Source: JAWLHJ01 sp040904945 (GTDB lineage: Bacteria; Gemmatimonadota; Gemmatimonadetes; Longimicrobiales; Gaopeijiaceae). From it: DNA of 6,853 bases. Shown in pieces: positions 1 through 6,798 of the stretch; within the stretch, counting starts at the first letter, position 1; the number at the start of each line of letters is the position of its first letter. The stretch spans positions 1 through 6,853 of the forward strand of contig JBBDSM010000079.1 of NCBI GenBank assembly GCA_040904945.1, given 5' to 3'. Under the pieces are notes generated by a model. It saw only the letters and a program-made list of their open reading frames with translations. It did not search any database and was not told the DNA's origin. The translations under genes and the position numbers were made by a program.

Positions 1-984
1 CTGGGCGAGGCTCTCGCGGTGGCCGGCATGCCCGTGGTAGGGCTCGTGGACACGCGGAACGCGTACGGTGGCCTGACCGACAGCGCGGCGGGCGCAACGG
101 CGCTGTCGACGGGGGTGCGGACGTTCAACAGGGCCATCGCGGTCGCGCCCGAGTGCCGGACGCTCCTGGAACAGGATCCGGACCTCGCCGAGCGCGATCC
201 CGCCAACTGTGCGCCTCTGCCGACGCTGCTCGAGCGCGCGGAGGAAATCGGCAAGTCCACGGGGCTCATCACGACGACCGCGGTCACGGACGCGACGCCC
301 GCCTCGTTCGTGGCGCATAGTCCGAGTCGGTATCTGCACCGATCCATCGCGCCCCAGCTTCTCGCCTCCGGAGTGGACGTCGTGCTCGGCGGCGGGCGTG
401 AGCACTTCGACGGCTCGGAAGAGGACGGGGCCGGCGACCTTCTGGATGCGGCGTGCGCCGCGGCAGACTGTCCCGCCGACGCGGCGGAGCTCGCGGCGGC
501 CGCATCGGGTGAGGGCCGGTTGATCGGGCTCTTCGCCGCGGACGACATGCCCCGCGCCGGCTCGCGGACGCCGGATCTCCCGACCATGACGCGCGTGGCG
601 CTCGACCGTCTCTCCCGGAACGACGAGGGGTTCTTTCTGCTCGTCGAAACCGAGGGGACCGACTCCTATCAGCACGACAACGACCCCCTCGCCTCCATCG
701 AGGCGGAGATCGTCGAGCTCGACCGGGCCATCGCCGTGGCCCTCGATTTCGCGGACCGGGTCCCCGGAACGCTCGTGGTCGTGACCGCGGACCATGAGAC
801 CGGCGGGCTCGCCATCACGGGTGAGGCGTCGTCGCCGGAGCGTGAGCTGCACTACACGACGGGTGGCCATACGCATGCCATGGTGCCGCTCTTCGCCGCC
901 GGTCCGGGCGCCGAGCGGCTCGCGGGCATCCGCGACAACGACGAGGTCGGGCGTATTCTACGCGAGCTGTTCATCGGCTGGTGA
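1..984 (+). CDS. Alkaline phosphatase family protein, 5'-truncated by the window edge
   Basis: This is a metal-dependent phosphomonoesterase of the alkaline phosphatase (PhoA, PF00245) family, normally exported to release phosphate from organic esters. The frame is open to base 1, so the N-terminus (signal peptide and the first metal-binding Asp, D51 in E. coli PhoA) is missing; 327 codons are visible. Counting from base 1, the nucleophile motif TDSAAGATAL places the catalytic Ser at 28. DATPASFVAH (97-106) matches the PhoA D153/T155 region, and R110 matches PhoA R166. The segment E216, D221, H225 fits E322/D327/H331. TADHETGG gives D264/H265 (PhoA D369/H370), and TTGGHTH gives H290 (PhoA H412). 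All active-site residues that can be seen are therefore present. Four Cys in the 40-160 region could form disulfides, which fits export. It is convergent with the next gene. The GTG at 19 is internal, not a start. The family call is firm; the physiological substrate is not known. Confidence 0.93.
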   Translation: MGEALAVAGMPVVGLVDTRNAYGGLTDSAAGATALSTGVRTFNRAIAVAPECRTLLEQDPDLAERDPANCAPLPTLLERAEEIGKSTGLITTTAVTDATPASFVAHSPSRYLHRSIAPQLLASGVDVVLGGGREHFDGSEEDGAGDLLDAACAAADCPADAAELAAAASGEGRLIGLFAADDMPRAGSRTPDLPTMTRVALDRLSRNDEGFFLLVETEGTDSYQHDNDPLASIEAEIVELDRAIAVALDFADRVPGTLVVVTADHETGGLAITGEASSPERELHYTTGGHTHAMVPLFAAGPGAERLAGIRDNDEVGRILRELFIGW

Positions 985-1043
985 GGGCTCGAAGGTTACC
1001 GATCGGTCGAATCCACCTGAGGAACGACGGCGTCAGGCGACGA

Positions 1044-1063
1044 GCGGATCTCCACTGATCCGC
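1044..1063. terminator. Hairpin between convergent genes, possible bidirectional terminator
   Basis: GCGGATC at 1044-1050 pairs perfectly with GATCCGC at 1057-1063 around a six-base loop (TCCACT). It lies in the 105-bp gap between the stop of the phosphatase (984) and the stop of the deacetylase (1090 on the other strand), where a shared terminator is expected. No T-run follows the stem on either strand, so it is not a classic intrinsic terminator. I see nothing else in this gap. Confidence 0.35.
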
Positions 1064-1089
1064 GGCTCTCCAGCAGGCCGGAAACGGCT

Positions 1090-2115
1090 CTACTGCCCCA
1101 ACCCGGATTGCTCGATGACGTACAGGGCGGCCTGCTCGTGGGTGGCGAACCACACGTCCGGCCTCGACTTGATGTGCTCGATGAGGCCCTCCAGGGCGAG
1201 GATTCGGGATCGAGGTCCGATGCGATGCGGGTGCATCGTGAGGAGGAACATCGTGCCTTCCTCCCAGGCCCGGTCGAACTCGTCGATCCATACCTGCATG
1301 AGGTCCCTGGGCGACGAATACCGCGCACCCAGGGGATTCAGGAGCGGGGCGTCGTCCAGGACCCATGACACCGGGAGCTCCAGCAGTCCCGTCGGCTCCC
1401 CGTGCTGCATGAGCTCGTACGGGCGGTCGTCCGCCATGAGAGAGCTCTCGTAGAGGAACCCCATGTCGCGCACGATGCCGAGGGTGTTGGGGCTGAAGTT
1501 CCACGAGGGGGCCCGGTATCCGCGAGGGCGCTGTCCGGTGATTTCGGTGAGGGTCGCCACCGCCTGCTCGAGTAGGCGTCGCTCCGTCAGGCTGTCCAGA
1601 AGCGCGTTTCTCTCGTGGATCCATCCATGAACGGCGATCTCGTGTCCCTCCTCTCGCTCCTGGATCATCGCGGCCTGCTCCGGCGCGATCTTCAGGCTCC
1701 ATGCCGGGAAGAAGAACGATGCCGGAACATCCTCCTCGTCGAGGAGCTCGAGAACCCGGGGAAGGGCCCGGCGGTGCCCGTACTCACCCTCGGAGAGCGG
1801 ACCGACGCTCACCTCTCCGTCTCGGAGGCCGTGCACGGTTTCGTTGTCCACGTCGAACGAGAGGAGCACCGCCACCCGCGACCCGCCCGGCCATTCCGCA
1901 GGGGTAAGGTCTCGTCCCGCCCGGACCTGGTTCACCGCATCGAACACCTCCTGATCGGTCCACTCCCACGGCGGTGGATCTCCACCCTCCCCAACGGTCA
2001 TGTCGTCGGCTGCGGAACATCCCGCCGCCAGGAGCAATGCGGTGACGGCCACTCTGGTCACCGATCTGCCCACGAGAACATCTCCGAGTTTCTCGGCACG
2101 CCGTGATCTCCGCAT
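1090..2115 (-). CDS. Polysaccharide deacetylase (CE4) lipoprotein, PgdA/allantoinase-like
   Basis: This is a 341-residue NodB-type (carbohydrate esterase 4) hydrolase, probably removing acetyl groups from peptidoglycan or another glycan outside the inner membrane. Residues 20-33 form a hydrophobic stretch ending in LLLAAGC, a lipoprotein signal with acylated C33; Ser at +2 would favour the outer membrane by the E. coli rule. The catalytic motifs follow in order: SFDVDNE (86-92, D88/D90), HGWIHE (163-168, metal ligands H163 and H167), RGYRAPSW (198-205), WVLDDAP (251-257) and MHPHRIG (294-300). The DVD, HGWxHE and MHPxxIG forms are typical of the H. pylori PgdA/PuuE-like branch rather than classic chitin deacetylases. 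That branch includes peptidoglycan deacetylase and cyclic-imide or allantoin hydrolases, so the substrate is uncertain, although export argues for a cell-wall glycan. The ATG at 2115 has GAGG seven bases upstream. A GTG at 2073 preceded by GGAG would give a more typical 18-residue signal. The frame stays open to 2286, but that extension is not lipoprotein-like. Confidence 0.88.
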   Translation of the reverse strand: MRRSRRAEKLGDVLVGRSVTRVAVTALLLAAGCSAADDMTVGEGGDPPPWEWTDQEVFDAVNQVRAGRDLTPAEWPGGSRVAVLLSFDVDNETVHGLRDGEVSVGPLSEGEYGHRRALPRVLELLDEEDVPASFFFPAWSLKIAPEQAAMIQEREEGHEIAVHGWIHERNALLDSLTERRLLEQAVATLTEITGQRPRGYRAPSWNFSPNTLGIVRDMGFLYESSLMADDRPYELMQHGEPTGLLELPVSWVLDDAPLLNPLGARYSSPRDLMQVWIDEFDRAWEEGTMFLLTMHPHRIGPRSRILALEGLIEHIKSRPDVWFATHEQAALYVIEQSGLGQ

Positions 2116-2295
2116 TTCTTCGCCTCGAGCCGAAGTGGTCCAGGTCGGGCGACGCTGGACGGAAGGTTCTGATGAGGGCGAAAGGGTAGGGCACGGGAAG
2201 CCCGAGAGCCAGAATGGCGGAGGCACGACAGGTGCAGCTCCCCACCATGAAAGGCGGAGAATTCCCGACGCCGGGCCGTCCGGCAACCTCGTAGC

Positions 2296-2311
2296 TTGAA
2301 GGTGCGTTCAA
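2296..2311. promoter_or_regulatory. TTGAA-N6-TTCAA inverted repeat, possible operator
   Basis: A perfect five-base inverted repeat with a six-base spacer (GGTGCG) ends 27 bases before the chosen start of the DUF4136 gene. This is AT-rich for the region and lies where an operator or the downstream end of a promoter could be. The arms are short and could occur by chance. No regulator gene is present in the window. Confidence 0.2.
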
Positions 2312-2324
2312 CCCACACGGCACC

Positions 2325-2330
2325 AAAGGA
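2325..2330 (+). promoter_or_regulatory. Ribosome binding site that decides the DUF4136 start
   Basis: AAAGGA lies eight bases before the ATG at 2339. It overlaps the alternative ATG at 2330, which would have no spacing from it, so the downstream ATG is the likely start. Confidence 0.6.
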
Positions 2331-2338
2331 TGGCGATC

Positions 2339-2881
2339 ATGAAGACGACGGCAACGGGAGTTATCGCCCTGATCACGCTGGCGACCGCCTGCTCGCCCGG
2401 TATCCGGGCCGGAGCGGACTTCGCGCCCGATGTGGACTTCGGCTCCTTCGCCACATTCACCTGGGACGAGCCGGACACCCGCCCGGTGGGTGATCCGCGC
2501 CTGGAGAACAACCCCTTTTTCGAGGCCAGGCTCCACGATGCGATGGAGCGGGAGCTGAACGCGCGCGGGTTGAGGGTGGGAGACGCGGGGGCTGCGCTGA
2601 CGGTCCACCACCACGCGACCGTGCGTGACCACGTGGAGGTGTACGAGGCCGACCGGGAGGCAGGCTACACCACCTCCGATTACGGGGAAGGCACTCGGGT
2701 GCTGCAGTACGACCAGGGCACCCTGATGGTCGACATCGCGAACGCCGAAACCCGCGAGGTCATCTGGCGCGGATGGGCGCAGTTCGACATCACCGCGGCG
2801 CTCAACGATCCGGAGCTCATGTCCGAGCGGATCGACGAGGCCGTGGCGAGGATCTTCGAGTACTTTCCGCACTCGCCATGA
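2339..2881 (+). CDS. DUF4136-like lipoprotein
   Basis: This is a 180-residue envelope lipoprotein of unknown function. The signal peptide runs MKTTATGVIALITLATA with the lipid-modified Cys at 18 and Ser at +2, which would favour the outer membrane. The mature part follows the DUF4136 pattern: a DFGSFATFTW stretch (33-42), NPFFEARLHDAMERELNARG (58-77) resembling the helix that precedes 'ARGL' in the family, then an ALTVHHHATV strand (87-95) and GTLMVDIANAETREVIWRGW (127-146), the family's 'G-T-L-x-x-D-x-x-D/N-A-x-x-x-x-x-x-W-x-G' signature. About 180 residues is usual for the family. Members are generally small outer-membrane or periplasmic proteins without an assigned activity; none is claimed here. 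The stop is 14 bases before the ATG of the oxidoreductase, on the same strand, so the two are probably co-transcribed. An ATG three codons upstream (2330) is less likely because the AAAGGA site would touch it. Confidence 0.8.
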   Translation: MKTTATGVIALITLATACSPGIRAGADFAPDVDFGSFATFTWDEPDTRPVGDPRLENNPFFEARLHDAMERELNARGLRVGDAGAALTVHHHATVRDHVEVYEADREAGYTTSDYGEGTRVLQYDQGTLMVDIANAETREVIWRGWAQFDITAALNDPELMSERIDEAVARIFEYFPHSP

Positions 2882-2888
2882 GGGAGGG
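2881..2888 (+). promoter_or_regulatory. Strong ribosome binding site for the oxidoreductase
   Basis: AGGGAGGG stands seven bases before the ATG at 2896. An alternative ATG at 2878 overlaps the upstream TGA (ATGA) but has no Shine-Dalgarno sequence, so this site fixes the start at 2896. Confidence 0.7.
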
Positions 2889-2895
2889 CCACGAC

Positions 2896-4320
2896 ATGCC
2901 GGAGCAAGTGGGAGTCGTGATCGTCGGATCGGGCACGGCCGGGCTGTCGGCGCTCCGCGAAGTCCGTCGGGCCACCGACGACTTCCTGGTCGTCAATGAC
3001 GGGGATTGGGGGACGACGTGCGCGGCCCGGGGGTGCATGCCGTCCAAGGCCCTCATCGAGATCGCCAACGCCTACCATCGCAGGAAGGCGTTCGAGGCCT
3101 TCGGTATCAGGGGGGGCGAGAGTCTTTCCATCGACGTTCCCGCCGCCCTCGCCCGCGTGCGCCGGCTCCGGGACGGCTTCACCGAGGGGCCCCGCGCCGT
3201 CCCCGGCGAGTTGGGCGATCGCGCCCTTGCCGGTCGCGCCCGTCTCCGGGGACCCGACCGCGTGGTCGTCGGGAGCCGGGAGATCGGGGCTCGCCGGATC
3301 ATCCTCGCACCGGGGAGCCGTCCCGTGGTCCCGGCGGCATGGGAGCGGTTCGGAGATCGGGTGCTCACCACCGACACCCTCTTCGAACAGGCCGATCTCC
3401 CGGGGCGGATCGCGGTAGTCGGACTCGGAGCCATCGGGGTGGAGATGGCCCAGGCGCTCTCGCGGCTCGGCGTGGAGGTAGCGGGCTTCGACGCGATAGA
3501 GGGGATCGCCGGTCTCTCGGATCCGGAGGTGACCGCCGCGCTGAGAGGCGCTCTGGTACGTGAGTTTCCGCTGCATCTCGGATCCCCGGCGGAGCTCACG
3601 GAAGGCGAGGCCGGTGGCATCGTGGTCCAGAGTGAGGCCGGTAGCTTCACCGCGGACGTTGTCCTGGCCGCGCTGGGCCGCCGTCCGAACGTCGACGGGC
3701 TCGGTCTGGATACGCTGGGGGTCCCGCTGGACGACAAAGGCCTGCCCCCGGTCGATCCCACCACGCTCCAGGTCGGAGATCTTCCGGTCTGGCTGGTGGG
3801 CGATGCGAACGGGCAATCGGCCGTCTTGCACGAGGCCGCCGACGAGGGTCACATCGCGGGGAGGAACGCCACGGCGGAGCACGTGTCCTCCTACTGCCGC
3901 CGCACCGGCCTCGCCGTGGTGTTCTCTTCTCCCGGCGTGGCTCGCGTGGGAGCTCCCTGGGCCGACCTGGACCGAGCGAGCACGGCGGTGGGCGCGGCGG
4001 ACTTCAGCCGACAGCCTCGGGCCAGGACCGCTGAGCGGGCCGATGGTGTTCTCCGGATCTACGCCGACAAGACATCCGGGAGGCTCACCGGTTCGGAGAT
4101 GTGCGTGCCGGGCGCCGAGCATCTGGCGCATCTCCTCGCTCTCGCCATGTACCGGGAGCTGACGGTCACGGAGCTCCTGGGGACGCCCTTCTACCACCCC
4201 GTCCTGGAAGAGGGCCTGCGGAGCGCGCTCCGTGACGTCAGCCGACGAATCGAAGGACCCGCAGGGGACCAGGACGACCTTTCCGAGTGCGCGGAACCGG
4301 GATTGCGGGTCCCTGCGTGA
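2896..4320 (+). CDS. Dihydrolipoamide dehydrogenase-family FAD/NAD disulfide oxidoreductase
   Basis: This is a 474-residue cytosolic class I pyridine nucleotide-disulfide oxidoreductase, closest in pattern to the dihydrolipoyl dehydrogenases with a 'GTTC...GCMPSK' active site. Such enzymes reoxidise dihydrolipoyl groups and pass electrons through a Cys pair and FAD to NAD+. The N-terminal FAD site is GSGTAG (11-16). The redox disulfide is C42/C47 in TTCAARGCMPSK. A second Rossmann site, GLGAIG (176-181), is followed by an acidic residue (D199) at the end of the next strand, which favours NAD over NADP. ALGRRPN (259-265) and VGDAN (301-305) complete the FAD domain. The C-terminal dimerisation domain carries YHPVLEEGL with H434 and E439, the catalytic His-Glu dyad in trans. 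All key residues are intact. The last 25 or so residues (after RDVSRR) extend past the usual end of the family and include C465. No E1 or E2 genes are nearby, so the physiological disulfide partner is unknown. It follows the DUF4136 gene and converges on the permease. Confidence 0.87.
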   Translation: MPEQVGVVIVGSGTAGLSALREVRRATDDFLVVNDGDWGTTCAARGCMPSKALIEIANAYHRRKAFEAFGIRGGESLSIDVPAALARVRRLRDGFTEGPRAVPGELGDRALAGRARLRGPDRVVVGSREIGARRIILAPGSRPVVPAAWERFGDRVLTTDTLFEQADLPGRIAVVGLGAIGVEMAQALSRLGVEVAGFDAIEGIAGLSDPEVTAALRGALVREFPLHLGSPAELTEGEAGGIVVQSEAGSFTADVVLAALGRRPNVDGLGLDTLGVPLDDKGLPPVDPTTLQVGDLPVWLVGDANGQSAVLHEAADEGHIAGRNATAEHVSSYCRRTGLAVVFSSPGVARVGAPWADLDRASTAVGAADFSRQPRARTAERADGVLRIYADKTSGRLTGSEMCVPGAEHLAHLLALAMYRELTVTELLGTPFYHPVLEEGLRSALRDVSRRIEGPAGDQDDLSECAEPGLRVPA

Positions 4321-4326
4321 GTCCAG

Positions 4327-4340
4327 GCCGAGGCCTCGGC
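4327..4340. terminator. Perfect 14-bp palindrome in convergent gap, possible shared terminator
   Basis: GCCGAGGCCTCGGC is its own reverse complement and fills most of the 21-nt gap between the oxidoreductase stop (4320, +) and the permease stop (4342, -). As RNA it can fold into a five-base-pair stem (GCCGA/TCGGC) with a GGCC loop from either transcript. There is no T-run on either side, so any terminator role would be weak or factor-assisted; a protein-binding site is also possible. Confidence 0.35.
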
Positions 4341-4341
4341 G

Positions 4342-6786
4342 TCACTCGGAGCGCAGCGCCACCGACGGATGCACCCCCGTGGCCCGACGAGCCGGAAGCA
4401 GGCTCGCCGCGATGCCCACCGACAGGGTGAGCAGCACGACGCCGCCGAACACCAGCGGGTCGCGGGGGTCGACCCCGAACATCAGGAAGCCCAGGAGGCT
4501 GGAGAGGCCGAACGCCATCGCCAGCCCGACGACGAGGCCGACGCCCATCTGGGTGAGCCCCTGGCGCAGCACGAGGCGCATGACCTGCGCGCGTCCCGCA
4601 CCGAGGGCCATCCGGATGCCCATCTCGTGGGTGCGGCGGCTCACCGAGAAGGCGAGGACGCCGTACAGGCCCACGGACGCCATGAAGAGGGCCACCGCGC
4701 CGAAGATCACGAAGACCGACCCGAACACCCGGTAGAACCAGGACGCGCGGTCCACCGCCTCCGTCACGGTACGCACCTCGTACAACGGCAGGTCCACATC
4801 CACGGACCGCACCGCCTCTCGAAGCGCCGGACCGAGCGCCGTGGGTGCCGTGCCCGGCCGGCTCCGGGCCACGACGGTCATGAACGAGGGGTCCGCCTGA
4901 GCCACCGGAACGTAGTACCCGTCCGGCACTGCCGAGGGGGCGCCCGGAGGGCTGAAGCCCTGCATCTGGAGGTCCTCGACTACTCCGATGACGGTCGTCC
5001 ACGGGATCGTATCCGCCGTGCCGGCGCGGAACCGCCGTCCCAGGGCGCTGGCGTCCGGCCAGAACCGTTCGGCGAATGAGCGGTTCACCACCGCCACGGG
5101 CTCGACGTCCATGGTGTGCTGCTCACCGAACGCTGTCCCTTCCAGGATCTCGGCGTCGAGGAGGTCGAAGTACCCCGGCGTGACACGGTCGACGTGGGCC
5201 AGGGGCTGATCCTCGGGCTCGACGTAGCTGACGCCTTCGAGGGCGACGCGGGTTCCGCCCGAGCCTGCGCCAGGAACTCCGCCGGCTAGGGCGACGGCCG
5301 CGACGCCGGGCGCCACCCGGGCGCGGTCCTCCAGCTCCCGCCAGAACTGCTGGCGGTCTTCGCGCTCGGGGTAGTCGGCCTCGAAGAGCCCCACCCGGCC
5401 CGTGACGTACGCGTCCGCGTCGAAGGGAAGCTCGAACGCTCCGAGCTGGACCATGCTCCGGGTCATGAGGCCCGCGCCGACCAGAAGAGCCACCGAGAAC
5501 GCCACCTCCACCGTGACCAGCACCTTGCCGAGGCGTCCGGCACGGAGGCTCGACGAGCCCCGTCCCTCGTCCTTCAGGATCTCGTTCACGTCGGCTCGCG
5601 AGACCTGGAACGCGGGCGCCGCCCCCGCCATCAGAGCCGTCAGCGCGGTGAGCCCCACGGCGAAGAGCAGCACCGGGAGATCGACCTCGAACGTCACGAA
5701 ATACGGACGGCCCGTGAGCGCGGGGTCGGTCACCCGGTCGAACCATCCGACGCCGACGTACGCGAGGAGCGTGCCCAGCACGGCCCCCGCGGCGGACAGG
5801 AGGAGGGCCTCGGCCATGAAGGGTACCATGACCCGGAGGCGCCCGGCTCCCATGGCGACCCGCACTCCGGCCTCCCTCATGCGGGTGGCCGCCCGGGCGA
5901 GGAGGAGGTTCGCCACGTTCGCGCACGCGACCAGGAGGACACACACGACGGCGACCATCATCGCGAGGAAGACCAACGTGATCTCGCCGCCGTTCTGTTG
6001 CTGGGACACCGTGAGGAGACGGGCCGAGAGCCCCTCGTTCTCCTCCGGATAATCGGCCGTGAGCTGCTCGGCGATGCGCGCCGCTTCCAGGTTGGCCTGG
6101 TCCCAGCTGACGCCGTCGGCCAACCGGCCCATCACCCAGTAGGACGGACCCTCGCCGCGCGCGACCGCCCTCGGGTCGTCGTCCACCGTGATCCACAGGT
6201 CGTGATTCGAGGGCCACTTGAAGCCTTCCGGCATCACGCCCACCACCGTGCCCTGCCGGCCGTTCACGCGGACCGACCTTCCGATGACGCCCGGATCGCT
6301 GCCGTACCGGTCCTGCCACACGTGATGCCCCAGCAGGACCGTCGGCGGTAGTCCGGGCTCGTCCTCGCCCGCCGCGAAGGTGCGTCCGAGCACCGGCTCC
6401 ACCCCGAGCACGTCGAAGGTGTTCGCCGTGACCCATGCGCCCGAGTAGCGCTGAGGTGCTTCCTCGTCCGCCAGATTCACCGTGCCGCCGAAGTAGCCCA
6501 GCAGCCCCTCGTACGAGCCCGAGCGCTCGCGGAAGTCGAGGAAGTCCTGGCCCGACATGGGGTCCGCGTCCTCGTCGCCACCGCGCGTATCGATCCTGGC
6601 CAGCACCGCGACCCGGTCGGGCTCCGGGACGTCCAGTCCACGGAGCAGAACGCCGTACACCAGCGAGAACATGAAGGTGGAGAGCCCGATGCCCAGCGCC
6701 AGGATGAGCACGGAGATGATGGCCGATCCGGGTTGCCTCGCCAGAGAGCGGGCCCCGGCGCGGAGGTCGTTCAGGAGGGCGTCCAA
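4342..6786 (-). CDS. ADOP-type ABC transporter permease (MacB/FtsX, duplicated)
   Basis: This 814-residue inner-membrane protein has the ADOP layout: MacB periplasmic core plus FtsX permease, present twice in one chain. After an N-terminal 'DLRAGARSLARQPG' box comes a transmembrane helix (about 22-46), a first periplasmic domain (about 50-260), three helices (about 267-296, 325-348, 370-392), a fifth helix (421-442), a second periplasmic domain (about 445-680) and three more helices (686-714, 740-768, 778-799). The two FtsX halves carry matching signatures, MREAGVRVAMGAGRLRVM (303-320) and HEMGIRMALGAGRAQVM (720-736). Each half ends in a similar 'P-A/F-x-x-x-x-x' box (PAFQVSRADVNEILKDEGR and PARRATGVHPSVALRSE). 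There are no Walker motifs, so any ATPase partner must be encoded elsewhere. Relatives of this type move lipids, peptides or drugs or act mechanically; the substrate cannot be read from the sequence. The start is TTG: the frame has a TAG 15 bases upstream and no ATG or GTG before residue 7-type starts, and the ribosome site is weak (GAG six bases upstream). Confidence 0.9.
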   Translation of the reverse strand: MDALLNDLRAGARSLARQPGSAIISVLILALGIGLSTFMFSLVYGVLLRGLDVPEPDRVAVLARIDTRGGDEDADPMSGQDFLDFRERSGSYEGLLGYFGGTVNLADEEAPQRYSGAWVTANTFDVLGVEPVLGRTFAAGEDEPGLPPTVLLGHHVWQDRYGSDPGVIGRSVRVNGRQGTVVGVMPEGFKWPSNHDLWITVDDDPRAVARGEGPSYWVMGRLADGVSWDQANLEAARIAEQLTADYPEENEGLSARLLTVSQQQNGGEITLVFLAMMVAVVCVLLVACANVANLLLARAATRMREAGVRVAMGAGRLRVMVPFMAEALLLSAAGAVLGTLLAYVGVGWFDRVTDPALTGRPYFVTFEVDLPVLLFAVGLTALTALMAGAAPAFQVSRADVNEILKDEGRGSSSLRAGRLGKVLVTVEVAFSVALLVGAGLMTRSMVQLGAFELPFDADAYVTGRVGLFEADYPEREDRQQFWRELEDRARVAPGVAAVALAGGVPGAGSGGTRVALEGVSYVEPEDQPLAHVDRVTPGYFDLLDAEILEGTAFGEQHTMDVEPVAVVNRSFAERFWPDASALGRRFRAGTADTIPWTTVIGVVEDLQMQGFSPPGAPSAVPDGYYVPVAQADPSFMTVVARSRPGTAPTALGPALREAVRSVDVDLPLYEVRTVTEAVDRASWFYRVFGSVFVIFGAVALFMASVGLYGVLAFSVSRRTHEMGIRMALGAGRAQVMRLVLRQGLTQMGVGLVVGLAMAFGLSSLLGFLMFGVDPRDPLVFGGVVLLTLSVGIAASLLPARRATGVHPSVALRSE

Positions 6787-6798
6787 AGAGATCTCGAC

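Larger units (their letters stand above)
2116..2338. promoter_or_regulatory. Divergent intergenic region expected to hold two promoters
   Basis: This 223-bp stretch separates the starts of the deacetylase (-) and the DUF4136 lipoprotein (+), so both promoters should lie here. I see no convincing -35/-10 pair on either strand. It contains three small dyads: CGGG-AAG-CCCG at 2194-2204, GCCGG-GCCGT-CCGGC at 2270-2284, and TTGAA-N6-TTCAA at 2296-2311. A 15-codon ORF at 2247-2294 (+) has no close ribosome binding site and is not called as a gene. Confidence 0.4.

Noticed and set aside
19..21. GTG as the start of the phosphatase
   Set aside because: The reading frame is open to base 1 and the protein would lack its N-terminal metal-binding segment; the gene simply begins outside the window.
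2247..2294. 15-codon ORF ahead of the DUF4136 gene, possible leader peptide
   Set aside because: No Shine-Dalgarno at a usable distance, no run of regulatory codons, and no alternative terminator-type hairpins after it.
1784..2872. 362-residue minus-strand frame spanning the deacetylase start, the intergenic region and the DUF4136 gene
   Set aside because: It overlaps two better-supported genes with signal peptides and ribosome sites, and the translated sequence has no domain I recognise.
2680..4197. 505-residue open frame on the minus strand opposite the oxidoreductase
   Set aside because: It is antisense to a gene with all catalytic motifs intact, has low-complexity Arg/Gly/Pro-rich composition and no recognisable domain. 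Long shadow frames are normal in GC-rich DNA.
4327..4340. Palindrome as a mobile-element end or attachment site
   Set aside because: There is no matching copy elsewhere in the window, no transposase or integrase gene, and no target-site duplication.
5123..6436. 437-residue open frame on the minus strand in another frame of the permease gene
   Set aside because: It lies inside the permease coding region, is extremely rich in Arg and Gly, and shows no domain; it is a frame-shifted shadow of the permease.
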